From assembly GCA_033032175.1 (NCBI GenBank), contig CM065309.1, positions 19,468,001-19,532,000 of the forward strand: a DNA stretch of 64,000 nucleotides, written 5' to 3'. Positions 10,205 to 24,790 of the stretch are shown in pieces (position 1 is the stretch's first letter; every line of letters starts with the position of its first letter). Position numbers and translations under genes: made by a program. The DNA is from Saturnia japonica (Eukaryota; Arthropoda; Insecta; Lepidoptera; Saturniidae). A model generated the notes under the pieces. The model ran no database searches and was not told where the DNA came from. It saw nothing but the letters and a program-made list of their open reading frames with translations.

Positions 10205-12640
10205 AAGTCACATGGAATGGGAACGCCTTTTCCTTACGTGACGATTTCTACTTTATTCCAAAATGTGTACTTTTATTTATTAAACTGGCAACCGCCAGCG
10301 TCTTCATTCGATTGAAATACAATATAATACTTAATTATAATAAAATATAGGGAGAACGAACGATTTGAACTAAAAGAACTTTCAGAATCGGATCATTAGT
10401 TCCAGAGATTATATATTAAACAATCAGCTTTATTTCTTTATGATAAATTATTTGTGTAACTATTCTATTGAGTGATTGAAACATTAGAAAACTTTACAGA
10501 AGTTCGCATAAATACAATAAATAAACAAGTGAAAGGTGATTAAGCATGAAGGGTGTGTCAGGTGGTTTTAACTAAAAGTCCTTCATTAATAGCAATTTGC
10601 CAACAAGTTACATACAGTTTGTCGTTTTGTATGTAATCGCAGTTATATGTGTCAACGGCTTAAAGTAGAGAAAAATATTAATTTAAATAAAGTTCAATTC
10701 AAAATAAAGAACCATGTAAATAATTTGTTATTTATTAAACTTATACATCTTTTGGCGCGTTTGGTTGAGAGTAAAATTGAACATAATGTGAAGGAAGTAC
10801 GACTTTCATAAAGTTGGCCATCAATAATAAGGAAAACACATTTTACTGACTTTTGTGTAAAAATAATTTAACTGTCAATAAATAATTATCATGACATAGG
10901 CACATGGGACAAGATATTTTGAGATATTGCTTTATAACCCAAAGAATTATAACTTATTACGTGAGTACATAAGTAAACACAATTTTCTTCTACTTAGTTT
11001 TCGCATTTCGTTCGTGGGTCAGTCAAATAGATGTGAAATTAGTAGATCACGCATTTAAAAAAAAGTTATGTAATACACTATATGGAGTATGGACTATACA
11101 TTACGACTTGTCCAATATTTTTTTTTTTTATTTACATTTTCTTTCGTTCTTATACAATTTGCTCTTCCAGCTATTTTTTTATCTTGTCTCTTACATCTTG
11201 TATGTTTTTTCATTATATGTAAGATGTATGTCACCGAATAATTGAAAGAACCATTAGGTTCTAATCAATCTATTGAGATTTCAAACTGTAGATAGATTGT
11301 GAACGAACACTAATCTTTGTGATGTTATGTCTAATACATCGGCAAAATTATGATACTAGGACTTGAAAATATGAACATCAACGGCAATTTTTTTCTAGCA
11401 TTATGACCACAGTTTCAACCTAACCTAACCGATACAGTTAGTTTATAAACCTACGAAAATGTAACAATTCCTTTACAAATTTTAGTGACCCTTCACAATC
11501 TACCGACCGTTTACAATCTGACTAGATTGTTTATAAACTAGCAGTTCGTACAATTATAAGATGACATAAATAAACAAACATACTAATGTCATATTATAAT
11601 CTAAAAAATAATATTACATTGTTTCCTATGTATTGCTAAATATTTTAAAAGTTTGAGATGTAACTTTGCGGAGTTATTGCGCGCACGCTCGTATAGTACA
11701 GTACAAATGTGTCCTTTCATTTTGAAGACAAATGACGCTGTCGCAAAAAAAAAACCTATTATACTATAAAAGTATTCTAAAGAAAAATTCATTCGTAAAA
11801 TATTTTATGAGATCAATAACTCACATGGAAAATTTCATTAATCATGTTAATTACTTGTAATTACACACTATAATTATTTATAATTACCCTTAAAAACTTC
11901 TGATGTTTATCGATGTATACTTACAAAAAATCTCATGGACAAAACACTGGAACGATCTCGCAATCAATGACCAAAAAAAGAAAATTCAGAAAATAATTTA
12001 CAAGTGATTCTTTTAATGAACATGTCATACTGGACCAGTAGGTCAGACTGCGGGAGATATAGAAAGTTGACTTAAAACTACTTATCCCATTTTTAGAACA
12101 ATGTAAAATTAAAGCGATTTCTTTGATTCGATTATCCCGAGTTTCAGTTTCAAAACACCCTAGGAAGGTAGATATTTATACTAATATTCAAATCCCACAA
12201 CTTGACTTAATATTTATTTGTTCATTAATGTTTTTTGAGTCATTAATTTTGACGGAAAGTTAAGGGTTCTAAAGACTAATCTAATCTTTAATAGATTAAC
12301 GAAATTTTCACGCCTTTTTTCAATTAAATTTATCTATGTTTAAAAAAAATGATATTTGCAGCGGAACCTTATCTTAGCCTATATTTTCATTGTTGCAATA
12401 TATACGTAATATTTATCTAATCTTATATTTACATTTTAATGCAATGGTGTGTGATAGCAAACATGTTAATTCAACATAAGTATAATGTATTATTTATTAT
12501 ACATTTCTGACATTCTTTAAACCTTTTGAAATATTAACCTATTTAACAACATGAGAAATAAAATAGGGTGCATAATATACTATTGCTACATGCTTACACA
12601 ATACACGTGCTGAAACTATAATCCTATGAACCGTAATCAA

Positions 12641-13001
12641 TCTATTTATACGTGAAGCAAAAGCTTTCTACCCCTTTTTAGGCGTATTGCGTGCACGGGA
12701 GACTGTGATATTTACTATGGTTAAAGATTATATGGAGAAGGAGTGCAGAAAGCTAAAATTTATCTATAATATCTATTACTAATATATTAAATAAAATAAA
12801 TTAATACTGCGAATCCTAACCCGACAAGTGCCATTGAACTTAGAACCCTCATAATATTAACATTGTCACTCAACGAAAACTGACAGAAAGTGATGTAGTA
12901 ATACTCATTATTTAGGTTCATGAATACTGCAAATGTCAAACAGAAAATAGTCTATGACCAAAAAGTCGCTGGTTGAATTTCAAGCTTAGGGCGATCGCTA
13001 G
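12641..13001 (+). mobile_element. Non-autonomous Helitron-like element, family B, near full length
   Basis: Starts TCTATTTATACGTGAAGC after an A and ends GGGCGATCGCTAG before a T, matching the Helitron pattern (5' TC, 3' CTRR, insertion between A and T). The subterminal region carries GTCGCTGGTTGAATTTCAAG, a weak palindrome upstream of the CTAG. No inverted terminal repeats or target duplication are visible. Homologues are at 43094, 46431 and 60903 on the other strand. There is no coding capacity. Confidence 0.78.
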
Positions 13002-13064
13002 TATTTATAAAAAAGAGTTATAGAATAAAACTCATTTTACTAAACCTTGTCGAAACGTACCTAA

Positions 13065-13090
13065 TGTGTATTGTATTGTATTGTATTGTA
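13065..13090 (+). repeat. (TTGTA)n microsatellite
   Basis: About five tandem copies of the 5-bp unit TTGTA. Confidence 0.9.
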
Positions 13091-13339
13091 ATTTATTGTT
13101 GAAATATTTATGATTTTATAGTATTACCATACGTGCCATGCGGTACTTATTACCTGCGTTAAATATGGATTTTATATGCCTTTCATACTATGATAACTAT
13201 TTCCCTACAGATTGGTTGGGCTATAAAATATATATTTTTTTCAAATTTTGACTGGTAGTTCCAGAGATTAGCGCGTACAAACAAAAACAAAACAGAGGAG
13301 CTTTGGTATTAGCTTATATAAACATTATTGGCGTAGGTA

Positions 13340-13620
13340 GCGAATTTTCCTGTTGGGGGGAGGGGGCAGGGATTGTAGACGTACCAGATAAACATTACCC
13401 TGGTACGCAATATGACACCTTTCAGTATCGATCAGGGTAAATTTTGGGCAAGGACGAGCCAAAAAATGTCCTTCGGGACGGACGACGGTACTCAGCCCCT
13501 GGTATTTGCTTTTTGCTTCAGGGTACCAGCTTTTTTAAAATACCAATTATTAGCGACATCTGTACCATTATTATCATCCAGTCAGAAGACCAGCCACCAC
13601 AATTTTTTTTTGCGGTAGTC
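13340..13620 (+). repeat. Diverged dispersed repeat
   Basis: Shares scattered blocks with 30835-30975 (GGTACCAGATAAA, then AAATACCAA..TTAGCGACATCTG). The open frame crossing it has no protein features. The class is unknown. Confidence 0.5.
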
Positions 13621-14509
13621 TAATTAAAATTAATCTAATTTATTTTAGCAAGACGAGTAAAAAATGTGATCATGCACGATACGATGTCTTGTTGTTTTTT
13701 TCTCAAGATGAAAATAATAAAAACTGACGATTTTTCTATATTAGGAGACGACTTTTTTTGGGTGGGCAGTGACATCCCCAGCTATGCCCATGAATAACAC
13801 TGAGTCTTTTACTTTCCAAAAAAATGGCAAGACTTCAACATGTGTCTCTTGTTCGCTGAAAAACATTTAAAAAAATCTAATATTTACAATTAAATTAATA
13901 TTACATTTTAATTGAACATATATTAAGGATCTATACGCAATAATGGCACGTATGTTTTCATTGTTAGCAACAAAGCACCGTTGTTGTATCAGCTGCATCT
14001 GCAGACAGAGACACTGGCCCATATACGGTAGGCCTTTCACTCTTCAATTACTTTTCGCTTCCTACAATAGGTATAATAACTTACGCTTGTTACTTATGGA
14101 ATTATTTAAAACTTTTTGCAAATATGATAGATATATCAACCAATAACTTTCAAGAAAACGTGACATTTTTGGGGCCCATAAATAATTAGTTCTATGTTTA
14201 AAAAAAATTTACACACTCCATTTTACTTATGCCAAAATGTTATATACATTAAATATTAAGCCACATTTATTTTTATTATATTTATAATAATTTCTGACAT
14301 TTTTTAAAATTACTCTTAGTTGGCGTATTGCGTAGAGGGTAAAAATGAGACCTACGTTGTGACGAAAGTGCTACATTTCAGTAATGCTTATTTTAATAAA
14401 ATGTTAATTTAAAAAGTCGTTTAAATATGACCATTTTTGCTTTTCTATTATGTATAAGCTTTATAAAGAAAAACTTTATTAAATTTTTTTTAAATATTTT
14501 ATTCTAATA

Positions 14510-14774
14510 ACATAACATACTATCGCACCTGTATCCCCGAATGGTTAGGCAGAGTTGTACTAATGTACTTACACACAGTTCGCTGAGTATGTTTTAGGTC
14601 CCATGTAATATGGGGGCGAACCTATTGTCATTAATCGGGCACAAAGCCAAGCTCAGACCTGCTACTGAGAATTTCATTATAACAAACCAATAACACTTTG
14701 CTGAACCTGGGAATCGAACCTAGGACCTCGAGCATAGCATTCGTGCTTAGTAACACTAGACTAATGAGGCAATT
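14510..14774 (-). repeat. tRNA-headed SINE, family A, copy 1
   Basis: Read on the minus strand, the head at 14774-14708 contains an A-box-like TAGTCTAGTGTTAC and a B-box-like GGTTCGATTCCC, both pol III promoter elements. The body continues to a tail near 14515. Copies lie at 47236-47499, 49258-49463 and 40190-40325. An anticodon-arm-like fold was not verified, and it is not a functional tRNA gene. Confidence 0.8.
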
Positions 14775-15389
14775 ATTAATCTAATTAATTAATGACATAC
14801 ATTCACTTTAATTAATCAAGAAAATATTTTTAATAAATAATCTTATTATGTAATATTGTCGTATTTAAATACCTAAAGCAAAATCAAGTAACTATTTTAA
14901 AGATAACGTATTGTATATACCGTTTGAAGATTCTCGGAAACGGTTGCGATAAGTTAAGTTTCCCGATTTAGCAGCTCAAGCTATCTAAATTATCAAACGT
15001 TACAGATATCATTTATCGCGTATTTTAACATTTACTATCTGTTTTCATAAACAAATGAAAAAATATAGTACGCTAAACGCTTATCAGCGATTAATCCGAT
15101 TATTTTGATAACCTTCGATCCATCGAGACTATTTGGAACCATAACATTTTTTTTATCTTTCTTACCGTACTGCTTTTACTACGATAAGTTTATTTTTTCA
15201 TTGTTTTATAATTCAATTTGCGAATTTGTAGCGGCTTATTGTAAGTAATTATTTATTAGTATTTGCGAAACATTTAATCAGTTTAGTGTTTATCCGGTCG
15301 ACCAGAGTCACACTCGCCTCGCAGTAATATCCCTAGTAAGCAAAGCTTCGTTCTTATATCTGTACTTAATATTATGATTGCATTATACC

Positions 15390-15421
15390 CGACTGGGAAA
15401 CAAGAGGGTTATGTTTTGCGA

Positions 15422-15491
<70 letters not shown>

Positions 15492-15600
15492 GTATATTTC
15501 TTTGTCACGCTCTGTAGCCTAAACGGCTTGATGGATTTTTGCTTACTAGTGTCGCCAGATGCATCTTAACTGTGGGAGTGTTATAGGCTATATAATATTT
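15390..15600 (+). repeat. Dispersed repeat containing a long (AT)n
   Basis: Flanks (CCGACTGGGAAACAAGAGGG and GTAGCCTAAACGGCTTGATG) are typical of a moth interspersed repeat. The middle is an (AT)n run of about 62 bp (15426-15487). The open frame across it is only a product of the dinucleotide run. Confidence 0.7.
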
Positions 15601-15687
15601 AAGTACGACGTCTGGGATTTAAACAAAAAGCAAAAATACAATATATATTTTTTAGTCTAGTAATTTCTTTGTAACCGCGTTGTTTGT

Positions 15688-15988
15688 TTGCTTTTTAATT
15701 ATTTTTTGTTTGTGTGAACACACTAGTCGCTGGAACTTGTAGTCAGATTTGTAAGATTATTTTTTCATATTATTATAGCCTATGTATTGAGGAAGGTTAT
15801 GGACTATAAATCTTTACATTATGGCACTAAAAAGCTGAGCACTGACCATGAACGTGAAACAATCTGACAAGCTGTAGGCAAGTACCGGAAGTGAGAAGAA
15901 CGATAAGCTATACGTATGCGTTGGCGGTAGCGAGGTGCATAGTTGGTCGAATAAATTCACCACGGGTGAAATCGTGAGGCACAGCTAG
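15688..15988 (+). mobile_element. Helitron-like repeat, family C, with CTAG end
   Basis: Starts in a GTTTGTTTG-rich segment and ends GTGAGGCACAGCTAG followed by T at 15985-15989. A subterminal CACGGGTGAAATCGTG forms a short hairpin just before the end, as in Helitrons. Non-coding. Confidence 0.65.
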
Positions 15989-16284
15989 TTTAATATAAAT
16001 GTAATTATATATGAGAGTGTCTAAATATATTCGTGAAGCCATTTAAAGATAATCACTTGATCCCACAAATGATTAAGTTTTTTAACGAGAAACAAATACT
16101 GTAACTTCGTTGATAACGAGACAAGAGAATGAATTTATTCATCAAATATCAATCATTCATAATACTTAACTCTTGAATTATAAATCATCAGAAATCGAAT
16201 AATGGGAAACGAAATCGAATACCTACTGAACCTTTTAATGTATTTTATACAACAATTTTATCGTTTATTTTAATTTTTTTATAG

Positions 16285-16510
16285 GTCTAATGTATGACCC
16301 CAATCTCACCTGATGTTAAGTGACGATGTAGCTTAAAATGTTAATCCTATAGAACCTAGCTCTCAAGTTGAGCAGCCGTAACACAAGCATTAGAAAAGAC
16401 TCTACCACCATGATGCTATGGTTTTATCGCAATATTTTCCTAGCCTCCCCATAGACGTTGTTCTGCGCTTTTCAGTAATCAATAAATCGACCACAGTTCC
16501 GCCCACCTCG
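16285..16510 (+). repeat. Dispersed lepidopteran-type repeat fragment
   Basis: A block reading CTCACCTGATGTTAAGTGAC and AGTTGAGCAGCCGTAACAC resembles a common moth repeat body. The class is not determined. Confidence 0.5.
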
Positions 16511-17479
16511 TTCAGGGAAAACCAAAAACCATTTTTCATTAAAAAACCCTTAGATCTACCAACTTTCATAGTGATCAGCTAATGGTGTATATGCCAACTT
16601 CCATATATATAGGAGGTACAATATTGTATATACAGGGTATAACTTTGAGATGGGTCAGTAAACTCGAACTGTAAAAGTATACTGTAAGAGATAGAAAAAT
16701 ATTTTCTAAAGATAAGAAAAACTGCATTCTCATACATTTAAAAAAAGCTTATACACGATTCGGGATTCGAACTTAATCTTTTTATTTAATTATATAATTG
16801 ACAGGCTTCTTTTATTACGACAATTGATAATGTAGGTTGTAAGGAATAAAAAACATTTAAATAGGTTACCTACATGTTTAAAAATGATCGGATCTGATCA
16901 ATCTTTGATAATTAATGATAATTATGACCTTATTAGTAGTATACGATATACGATATACTCAAATAAAAAATGGCCACTAAAGGCCGATCGTTTAATCAAC
17001 AAATAACTTTATTCAAAGAATTATTTTTAATTTTAACATACACTATTCATCAAGTCGTCAAAATTATTCCTCAAATCTTAAATTATTATTTGAGCAATTA
17101 TTGTATATTTTATGTAAATGGATGAAATATTCTATTTAGATAATGTTTTACATTTTAAATTTACCTAGATAAATGTTTTTGAAGTCACCGAGATCAGCTC
17201 GGTCGCCCAGATATTACAGAGTTATATGATGTTTGAAAAATCGCCCGTGAAATAGATATTGCTAAAGTAAATGCTAAAACTCTAAATACCGGATATAATA
17301 AACTTAAAAGAGGACATAAACGGCTATCTGTACTAAACAAACACTGTGTGGGAGTATTGTCAGCCGGCTGCGTGTGGGTCAGACATAGGCGTGCTAGATA
17401 ACCTCTTGATATATTACCTAGGCAATATTTTGCGCAAGAAATTTACCCGTACCGCTTCGGAAAATATATATTGTTTCTC

Positions 17480-17605
17480 TTGATTATCTAAATATATATA
17501 AAAGTACAAACCACTGAAACGATTGGGCTATGAACGGATTTTTATACATTCAACCTCTAAAGGGCTGTATCGGGGGTTTTTATCCAAAAATTTCAGCACA
17601 GCTAG
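17480..17605 (+). repeat. Helitron 3'-end-like fragment
   Basis: Ends TTCAGCACAGCTAG followed by T near 17592-17606, the same terminal motif as the Helitron copies at 52-63 kb. Followed to about 17815 by a second repeat segment (GAAATTTTGCATGTGGGTTT). Confidence 0.5.
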
Positions 17606-17815
17606 TCTATGGATATAAAAGGATAACTGATTGACTGACTAACATATCAACGTACAGCCCAGACTAACGGTGAATCGTGAAATTTTGCATGTGGGTTTAT
17701 TTTACACTGTAGGTAACTAAGGAGCAGGAGGAGGTGAGCACTAAGGAAGGATTTTTGGAAATTCAATCGCTACGGAGGGGAAAAAGGATATGAAAGTTTG
17801 TATGAAAATATGTCG

Positions 17816-20800
17816 TATTTGACATCCGTTTCAGTAATGCTTTTGAATTCCAACAGTGCAGAGTTGATGCCATCTTTGCTTTGAAACAATCACCATTAGG
17901 CAAAGGCATGAAATATTGAGTAAAAGTTTGACTACATTTAAACTTATTTTTACTATATACATGATGCATGCTCGCTTCGCTGGGAAATTTAACAGAAAAT
18001 CAAAATCCGTGAATCTTTTATACAGTTTGAAACTTTTGCAAATAGGATAGGCTGAAGTAGAAACGTGTATTTAGTTTTTGAAGTGAAAACTTCTTTAGCT
18101 TCGTTGTGATTTGAAAATCGATGAAACGAAACGAAAAAGCGAAAGTTTGTTGTTGCCACGCAATAATGAATTTTATTACTTCACCAAAAAGGCACGAAAC
18201 AAAATTTTTTAGATAACACTTTTGACATTCTGTTACAGATTGGTATTGTGTTAGGTTACCATTGATAATTCAAATGTGCATTAATTGAAAATTATATTGT
18301 GAATAATGATTGTGAGTCCTTGTATGTACATTTTCATAAACTTTAAATTAGTGTGTATTTGATCATTTTCTGAATTAAAAAAAAACAGATGTGAAGGTTT
18401 CACTTCTACCACGTGTGAATTGCACACATAGTTTATAATAAACCCATAACATTTAATCATCAATTGTGTTTACATTTATCAGGTAAAAATATAAACGTCG
18501 TGATAATATGTCACAATAAGCATGCATAACATACCCTAATTAAGTTATTCTTCGAAAGCCAAATTTAAAATTCTGCTTAAATTGAAAACTGATCTGATTC
18601 GAGAAATTCAAAACAATCAACACTATTCCAAATAGCTTATTCCTATAAACGTATAAACCATCAAACATTGAAATCGATCCGAAGCAATGCATTACCACCG
18701 TATATCGACTAATGCTGCATTTCGCTCTTAAACTAATTTAAAATGTTTGTATTCTAATTCTAGTCTCGAATTATTTGCCCTGGAGAAATTTAAAGTGCTA
18801 TTCGAATTTGAAAAACGACTTTTCATAAATTGAAAATGCATTAAGTCTGTCAGATTACAGAAATATTTCATTGCAAAATTTACCTTCCATTCTTTGCCTC
18901 CTACGCTATGAGTGAAAGTTTAAAATAAAAATATTTACAAATACACAATTATTATAGATATTTTAATATGGTTTCTTTAAATTAATTGCAGTTTTTTTCA
19001 TTTCAATAAGAAATAGATCTTATTATTTCTGCCTCTATAGCAATCACTAAAGTATCGTAGGCGTTTCCTCTCGCTTGATTGTTAGCTAGTTTATTTACCG
19101 TATTATACCGATCTAACTGGTAGTCGAATCATTTAGGTCTCTCAGTACTTCATTTGAAAGATTTAATTAAGTAAATAAAAATGTATATTCTATAATACAT
19201 AACATACCATCACGTCTTATCTATAATACGTGTTTAATAAAATGGTCATGACATTATTATAATGTCACATTGCAGAACCCAAGTTAGACAACACTCTACT
19301 CTGTATCCAAATGTTGTCTGGATATAACTGTATAAGCCACCTTCATGTTATTTATTTTATTTTGTTATTTAATTATACCTATTCCTCTTTGCCTTCGGTA
19401 AAGTTTGAGGTGAAGTGTTTTGGACCATAGATGCATGTATATTTTTATGCAAATTTAAGCCTTTGTGTAAGCTGTTTTCACTTTTTCAACGTACACACTT
19501 AGAGGATTTGATTCCTGCCCTTATTTGTAATTTTGGCATTATCTACAGGCAATGCCAGGATTGTAGACAGGTAATGAAAAGTCAGAGTACTATATTAAAA
19601 TCTGCTCTTTAACGATTTTAGTCACAAAAATAAATAACATTCATAAAATAATCACTCAAAAAAGTAAGAAGTTGAACATCATCAAAATTCAACTAAAATC
19701 TCTTAAAATAAACAAACAGCTTCTATCTAAAACACTTTAAACTCCCAAAACAAATATAAATTAAATTAAATTTAAAGGTCAATATTAATCATTAAATTAA
19801 AATAACCAAATATGGTTTAAAATAGTTCGAGAAATTACCTACATTTTATTTGTATTTCGAAAATAAAGCATAAGAAATAATATTGCATCCAATGTTTCGT
19901 CTCCAAATCGAGTCGTCACAAACGCAAACTATTCAAATCATCTGGAAAAACAGGATGGCTTACAAAATATCAAAGTGATTATGAGTACGTTTCGTGATAT
20001 GCATTATAACATTTTTTTAAATTTTTGTTACTCACGTTAATCCAGGGTTTTATACAAATTAAATCCTGAAATTTTGGAGTCCTCTACACACACCTTATAG
20101 TTATTTTTAATGGTCTTAAAAATTTTGTACTTTTATTAAACAATGCAATATCTGGTTTGTGAACCAAATGAAAAAAAAACTTTAAAATGAAATAAGAACA
20201 ACTGCATCTGCATTAGGCTGTTTTGGGACCCATTTGTTATCAATACATCTTAAACTCATATTCTTGGTTTTTTTTTTTAATTGTTTTTTATGTATTTTTA
20301 GTTAATGTAATTACTATTGTCTTGTTTAAAAATGTATCACAAGAACCGAACTTGTTACTAAATATTAGCGTTTCCTAACAAAGGTATAAAAATAAAAACT
20401 TTCTTTTTTCTTACATTTTGTACTAGCTAAGTATAGATGTTACTTATCTGATTTTTTTTATAACTTGTTTGCGTGTGTGTGACAAATAAATGTATTTTCT
20501 TTCTCTCTTTTAAAGGGTTTGAAAACGTCTCAAGATTTAGCAAATCGTTTGAAATGACAACATATTTTATTAGAAATTTGACACGCTACTTTCTTACATA
20601 TACAGAAACATTAGACCATATTTTTGTATAATACTTGATCTATTAAAGAAAACAATGATACATCTTGAAATACATTCCGTTGTTTAAAACATAAATTATC
20701 CAACACCATCTGGCCATAAAGTCCGCAATGAGAATCCGTATTTATTTCATCACGTTATTATACTGACCTTACATAATATAAGGCGTGTTTTGCAAACAAA

Positions 20801-23800
20801 CACTACCTAAGGGCATGACGAATAATAATTCTTTCTAATCAGCAATGCCTACACATTGATGAATTTACTTATCTGTCAACTAATTAAAGAAAGGTGAGCT
20901 TAATTTAAAATACTATATTTTTATATTTGACCGTCAGGTACTTCCTGCCAATCTTATACATCGCGTCTTATAAGGATTCTCCATTTTTACATAGCTTTGT
21001 GATGTTATTTGAATTCTTTATTTCACTGAAATTAAAAATAAGGTTTATGAAATAAATAATTATTGGATAAAACGCGTGAGTTTGATTCCAAACTAGATTT
21101 CATGCTATTATCAGTCTGATGTAGTCCCAAGATAACTAGCAAAAACTGTTAGCTTCTCTACAAAGTTGCATTGCAGACTTATTATGGCCTACATTTGCGA
21201 TAGTGAACTGAAAAATAAACTGCGTCAATTGACATCTCAAACCTATCTCATACTAGATAGTATTTCTTATCTAATATAACATTAATTCACAATAGAACAT
21301 TGACGTCTGATTATTTTCATTTCATTTCATCATTATTACATTGAGCATGGAGTTAATTAAAATAGCATTTGACATTGCCACAACTTCTATTGCAGTTACG
21401 AACTCGTGCGAAATACTAGTATTTTTTATCGTAAAAAGCAAAGAATCCCAACCTATCGTAAAATGAGAGTCAAGGCCACGGGCGCGAAAACATCGGTTAC
21501 TAGGCGCTTAAAATATTTCCACCGCGGTATACGAGTTGCAACACAACTAATAATTCAAAAGCGGCACAAGAATTTATTTTTAAACTTGCGTCATTCTTAC
21601 TCAATACTTTCTCAGTAAAAATTGATGCAACATACCTAAAGACATTAACGCAAACATCCTGCGGAGATTTGTATCTGGCATACCTTGCATTTATTTGCAG
21701 GTAAAACAAATAAACGAGTGTTCGCAATGTTAGAATATAACATTTTGAATTAATTTACGATATGGCTGTAGAATTATTCTGTTTCTGCTTTTTACACTTG
21801 TAATTGCACCTTCTTTCCCATTTCGAGAACTCTATTGAACATTTAAACGTACAATTGTTTTTAACCAAATACAGTTAATTACGTATCAGTAATGTATCAA
21901 CATTCTATCAATCAATTGAATTAATTATAAATTTATATAAATTAAAATTGTTTATTTATTTTATTTCAATTAAATATAAATTAATAGATTCAATCTAATT
22001 AATTTTTGTTTTATTAAATTATCATAGTTTTGTAAATGTATGGTTTTGCATTTATTTATTTTTTATCATTTATTTAGCAACATAGTTTAGTCATATTATT
22101 ATGCTCTATCAAAAATAGTCCGGTCAACCAACGGATTATTTTTTTGTTTTATTATAAGCTCAAGGCTGTGACCCAAAATTATTTCAAAACGTTGACTCCA
22201 TTTAGCGCGCTTCAACTACATCTTCGAATTTTAATTGACACTTGTATTTGGTTGGCCTTTATTATATCTGGTCAATCGACGAGATTTTTAACTATCTAAA
22301 TCAAAATGATGATTTCATTACTCCAACGGTCAATTGTGGAGAATGCATAATTTAGCAGATGTTTTTATATTAATCATTTAAATGACTTACTATTCTTTAC
22401 AAACTCCTTTAAAATAGTATTTCAAGGTAGTTCCGTGTAATACTAAACAATTTAATAGTAAAAACAAACGAAAATATTCTCCATCATTATATGAAGTGTG
22501 CACATTAAATTGCATATGTGTGGGAGAAGTTTTCACCTCGTGATCGAATGAACGCTTGTTCTGCTAAACATTAACAGTAAGATTTTGTGTTTTGACTTCT
22601 CAAGGCTGTTGGTTGCGTATAGGCTATAACTTTTTTTCCTTCCTGACGTATAGCCGAGTTTCACGAAACGCATTAGGCTCAATACAGTCTATTATTAATT
22701 TAAGGTATTTGTGTAGGATGGTTTGTTGATTCTATAAGAGAATCTTGATCAATGCGCATTCTTAGAACACGCCGAAAATAGTTTTATAGTTGATGACTCT
22801 TCTAGTTGCGCTGTCATTTATATTTACGTTTTGTAATGAAAGTATTTCTAAGAATTGTATGGAAATGAAAAAATTTTCTCATTTGTCATTCTTAAGATTT
22901 AATTACATCTCAGTGCTACCCAAGAAGCTTTTTTAAGCATAAAGCGTAAGTAGGCAAGAGTTAATGAAATATGACATAGTAATAAGATCTCTTTTATTCA
23001 TATATATTAGAATGGATTTTTAGTGCCTCTCCAATTACTACTAAACATTAAGAACCAATTCCACGTGTAAAGTATTATTTAAAATAAATATGTGTTTTCA
23101 TTAACTAGGCAAAATGCTTTTTTATTGTAGTTTCCTTTTACATTCTACCGTTAGGCTTATTAGTATTACTCAAAAATCAACAGATTTTTCAGTTAGCTTT
23201 ATATTTCTATCGCCCGCAGTCTCTTAGTACTTTCTAGTTGTCTAGTAAGTAGAATAGTAGAAACTCATTAGATAGCATTACCATCTCACGCGTGCAGAAG
23301 AAGTTTGTAAATAAGCCTATTAGTTGATCCCATTTTATGGATGGATGATTAGAGTATAGGCCGATATGATTAGTAAAAGTGCTTTTGATAAGACACCGAA
23401 AAGGATAGTAGGAGTGTAATCAACAACAACTCCGCTACTTGCTATTATTTAAAAATATTAATTGTCACTTTTTGGGTTCACTTGCTCTTGGTTATGTAAA
23501 AATTAAGTCTACTTTTCCAAGAGAATGTAAATGACATGTTGTCAAGCGCAAAACAGATCGACCAACTACAGCTTAATCAGCCATAGCATGAATCTAAACT
23601 TCAGAATCCATAGCTTCACTCAGAATATCTTCAACACTGGTGTTGATTATGTAGTTTAAAGCTTCAGTAATAAAAATAGTTGCTATACAAATTAAAAATT
23701 ATATTATAGTCAATAAAAATGATACGAGAATTTGGCGTCATAAGTTTTTATATATTAAAAAACATTTTACTAAAACTTAGGTCATTTTAACAAATGTTTG

Positions 23801-24600
23801 ATCCAAATAAAACTCATACATTTGCATAACGTATAAATTCAGAATTAATAAAGTTTGATTGAGTATTTAGTTGAATAACAGATTTTTAATTTAGAAAGAA
23901 CAGTTTTGAATAAAATAGATATTATAAATTCATAATTGGAAATGAGAATTGAAGCAACAATTGTAAGTATATTTAAGAAAAATTTACTTTTATAATAATA
24001 CTCCATTCCATTATCATGATAATGATCCATTTCATCGTTCTCGTGTACGCATTATGGACAATTGAATTTCATAAAAGACAGTGGTAAGCATAGTGTTGTT
24101 ACGAGACACTCAGTCAGTACTGGTGTCGCATTGTATTTCATACGGTGACTCACTGTGACGAATATTATTTTATCAAGTGCAAAATATCTGTTGAAACTTG
24201 AACTCACACAAAAACTGTTGACACACCAAGCTATCAATATATTTAATAAAATTTAACATATAAATTTTAAACCTTTAACTATAAAAGTAGGTTTACCTTT
24301 CCGACGATGCCTTCTAGCCTTGATCACAAATTTATTGTACGCTGAAAACTACCACCGACTTTGTTCACATTAATCACAATATAACAAAATAGACTACAGT
24401 ACTCAAAGATAATGTAGCTTTTTATTAGTGATATATTTTATAAAATCAGATCAATTTTCCGAAAATTACCTTCAACAAACACGAAGTTTACCCTGTGTAC
24501 AATAGTAATATAAGTGTAGATTTAACCTAACATACAAAACACAAACATGTTTGTACTGTGTACTTATAAAGTCTGCTTAAAATAAAAGTATGCAGTTTAA
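17816..24600. other. Long AT-rich desert, nothing recognised
   Basis: No exon, RNA gene or intact transposon was supported over almost 7 kb. Open frames are short, lie in low-complexity contexts or overlap frames on the other strand, and have no family motifs. Strongly AT-rich pockets occur near 21900-22080. Confidence 0.4.
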
Positions 24601-24639
24601 AAAAAAACTAAAACCACACTATTATTAGACATTATAAAA

Positions 24640-24790
24640 TACCTCCTGGCTCCATCATCAGACCGTCGTTACCAAGCCCAAGTTATTTTACTCGTCAAAA
24701 CAAATCAAACGAGCTTAAACTTGAGAAGGCTAGTTGGTACTGTAGAGTTTCACTATCCACCTCCTGGCTCCATCGTCAAATTATCTCGAA
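24640..24790 (+). repeat. Pair of direct repeats
   Basis: ACCTCCTGGCTCCATC occurs at about 24643 and 24759 with similar bases after it. Probably two ends or units of one dispersed repeat. Confidence 0.5.

Larger units (their letters stand above)
9441..12640. other. Intergenic DNA without supported genes
   Basis: Mostly AT-rich. A small family-C-like remnant is at about 10380-10440 (GGATCATTAGTTCCAGAGAT). The GC-richer block and the GA repeat are listed separately. Confidence 0.45.

Noticed and set aside
11415..11435. CCTAACCTAACC, resembling the insect telomere repeat
   Set aside because: Only two units long, and a chance match in AT-rich DNA is likely.
14700..14774. Apparent tRNA gene (A and B boxes)
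   Set aside because: The same sequence is repeated with an attached body at three other places and the cloverleaf is degraded, so it is a SINE head.
15378..15569. 63-codon frame with a long IYIYIY run
   Set aside because: Caused by the (AT)n microsatellite.
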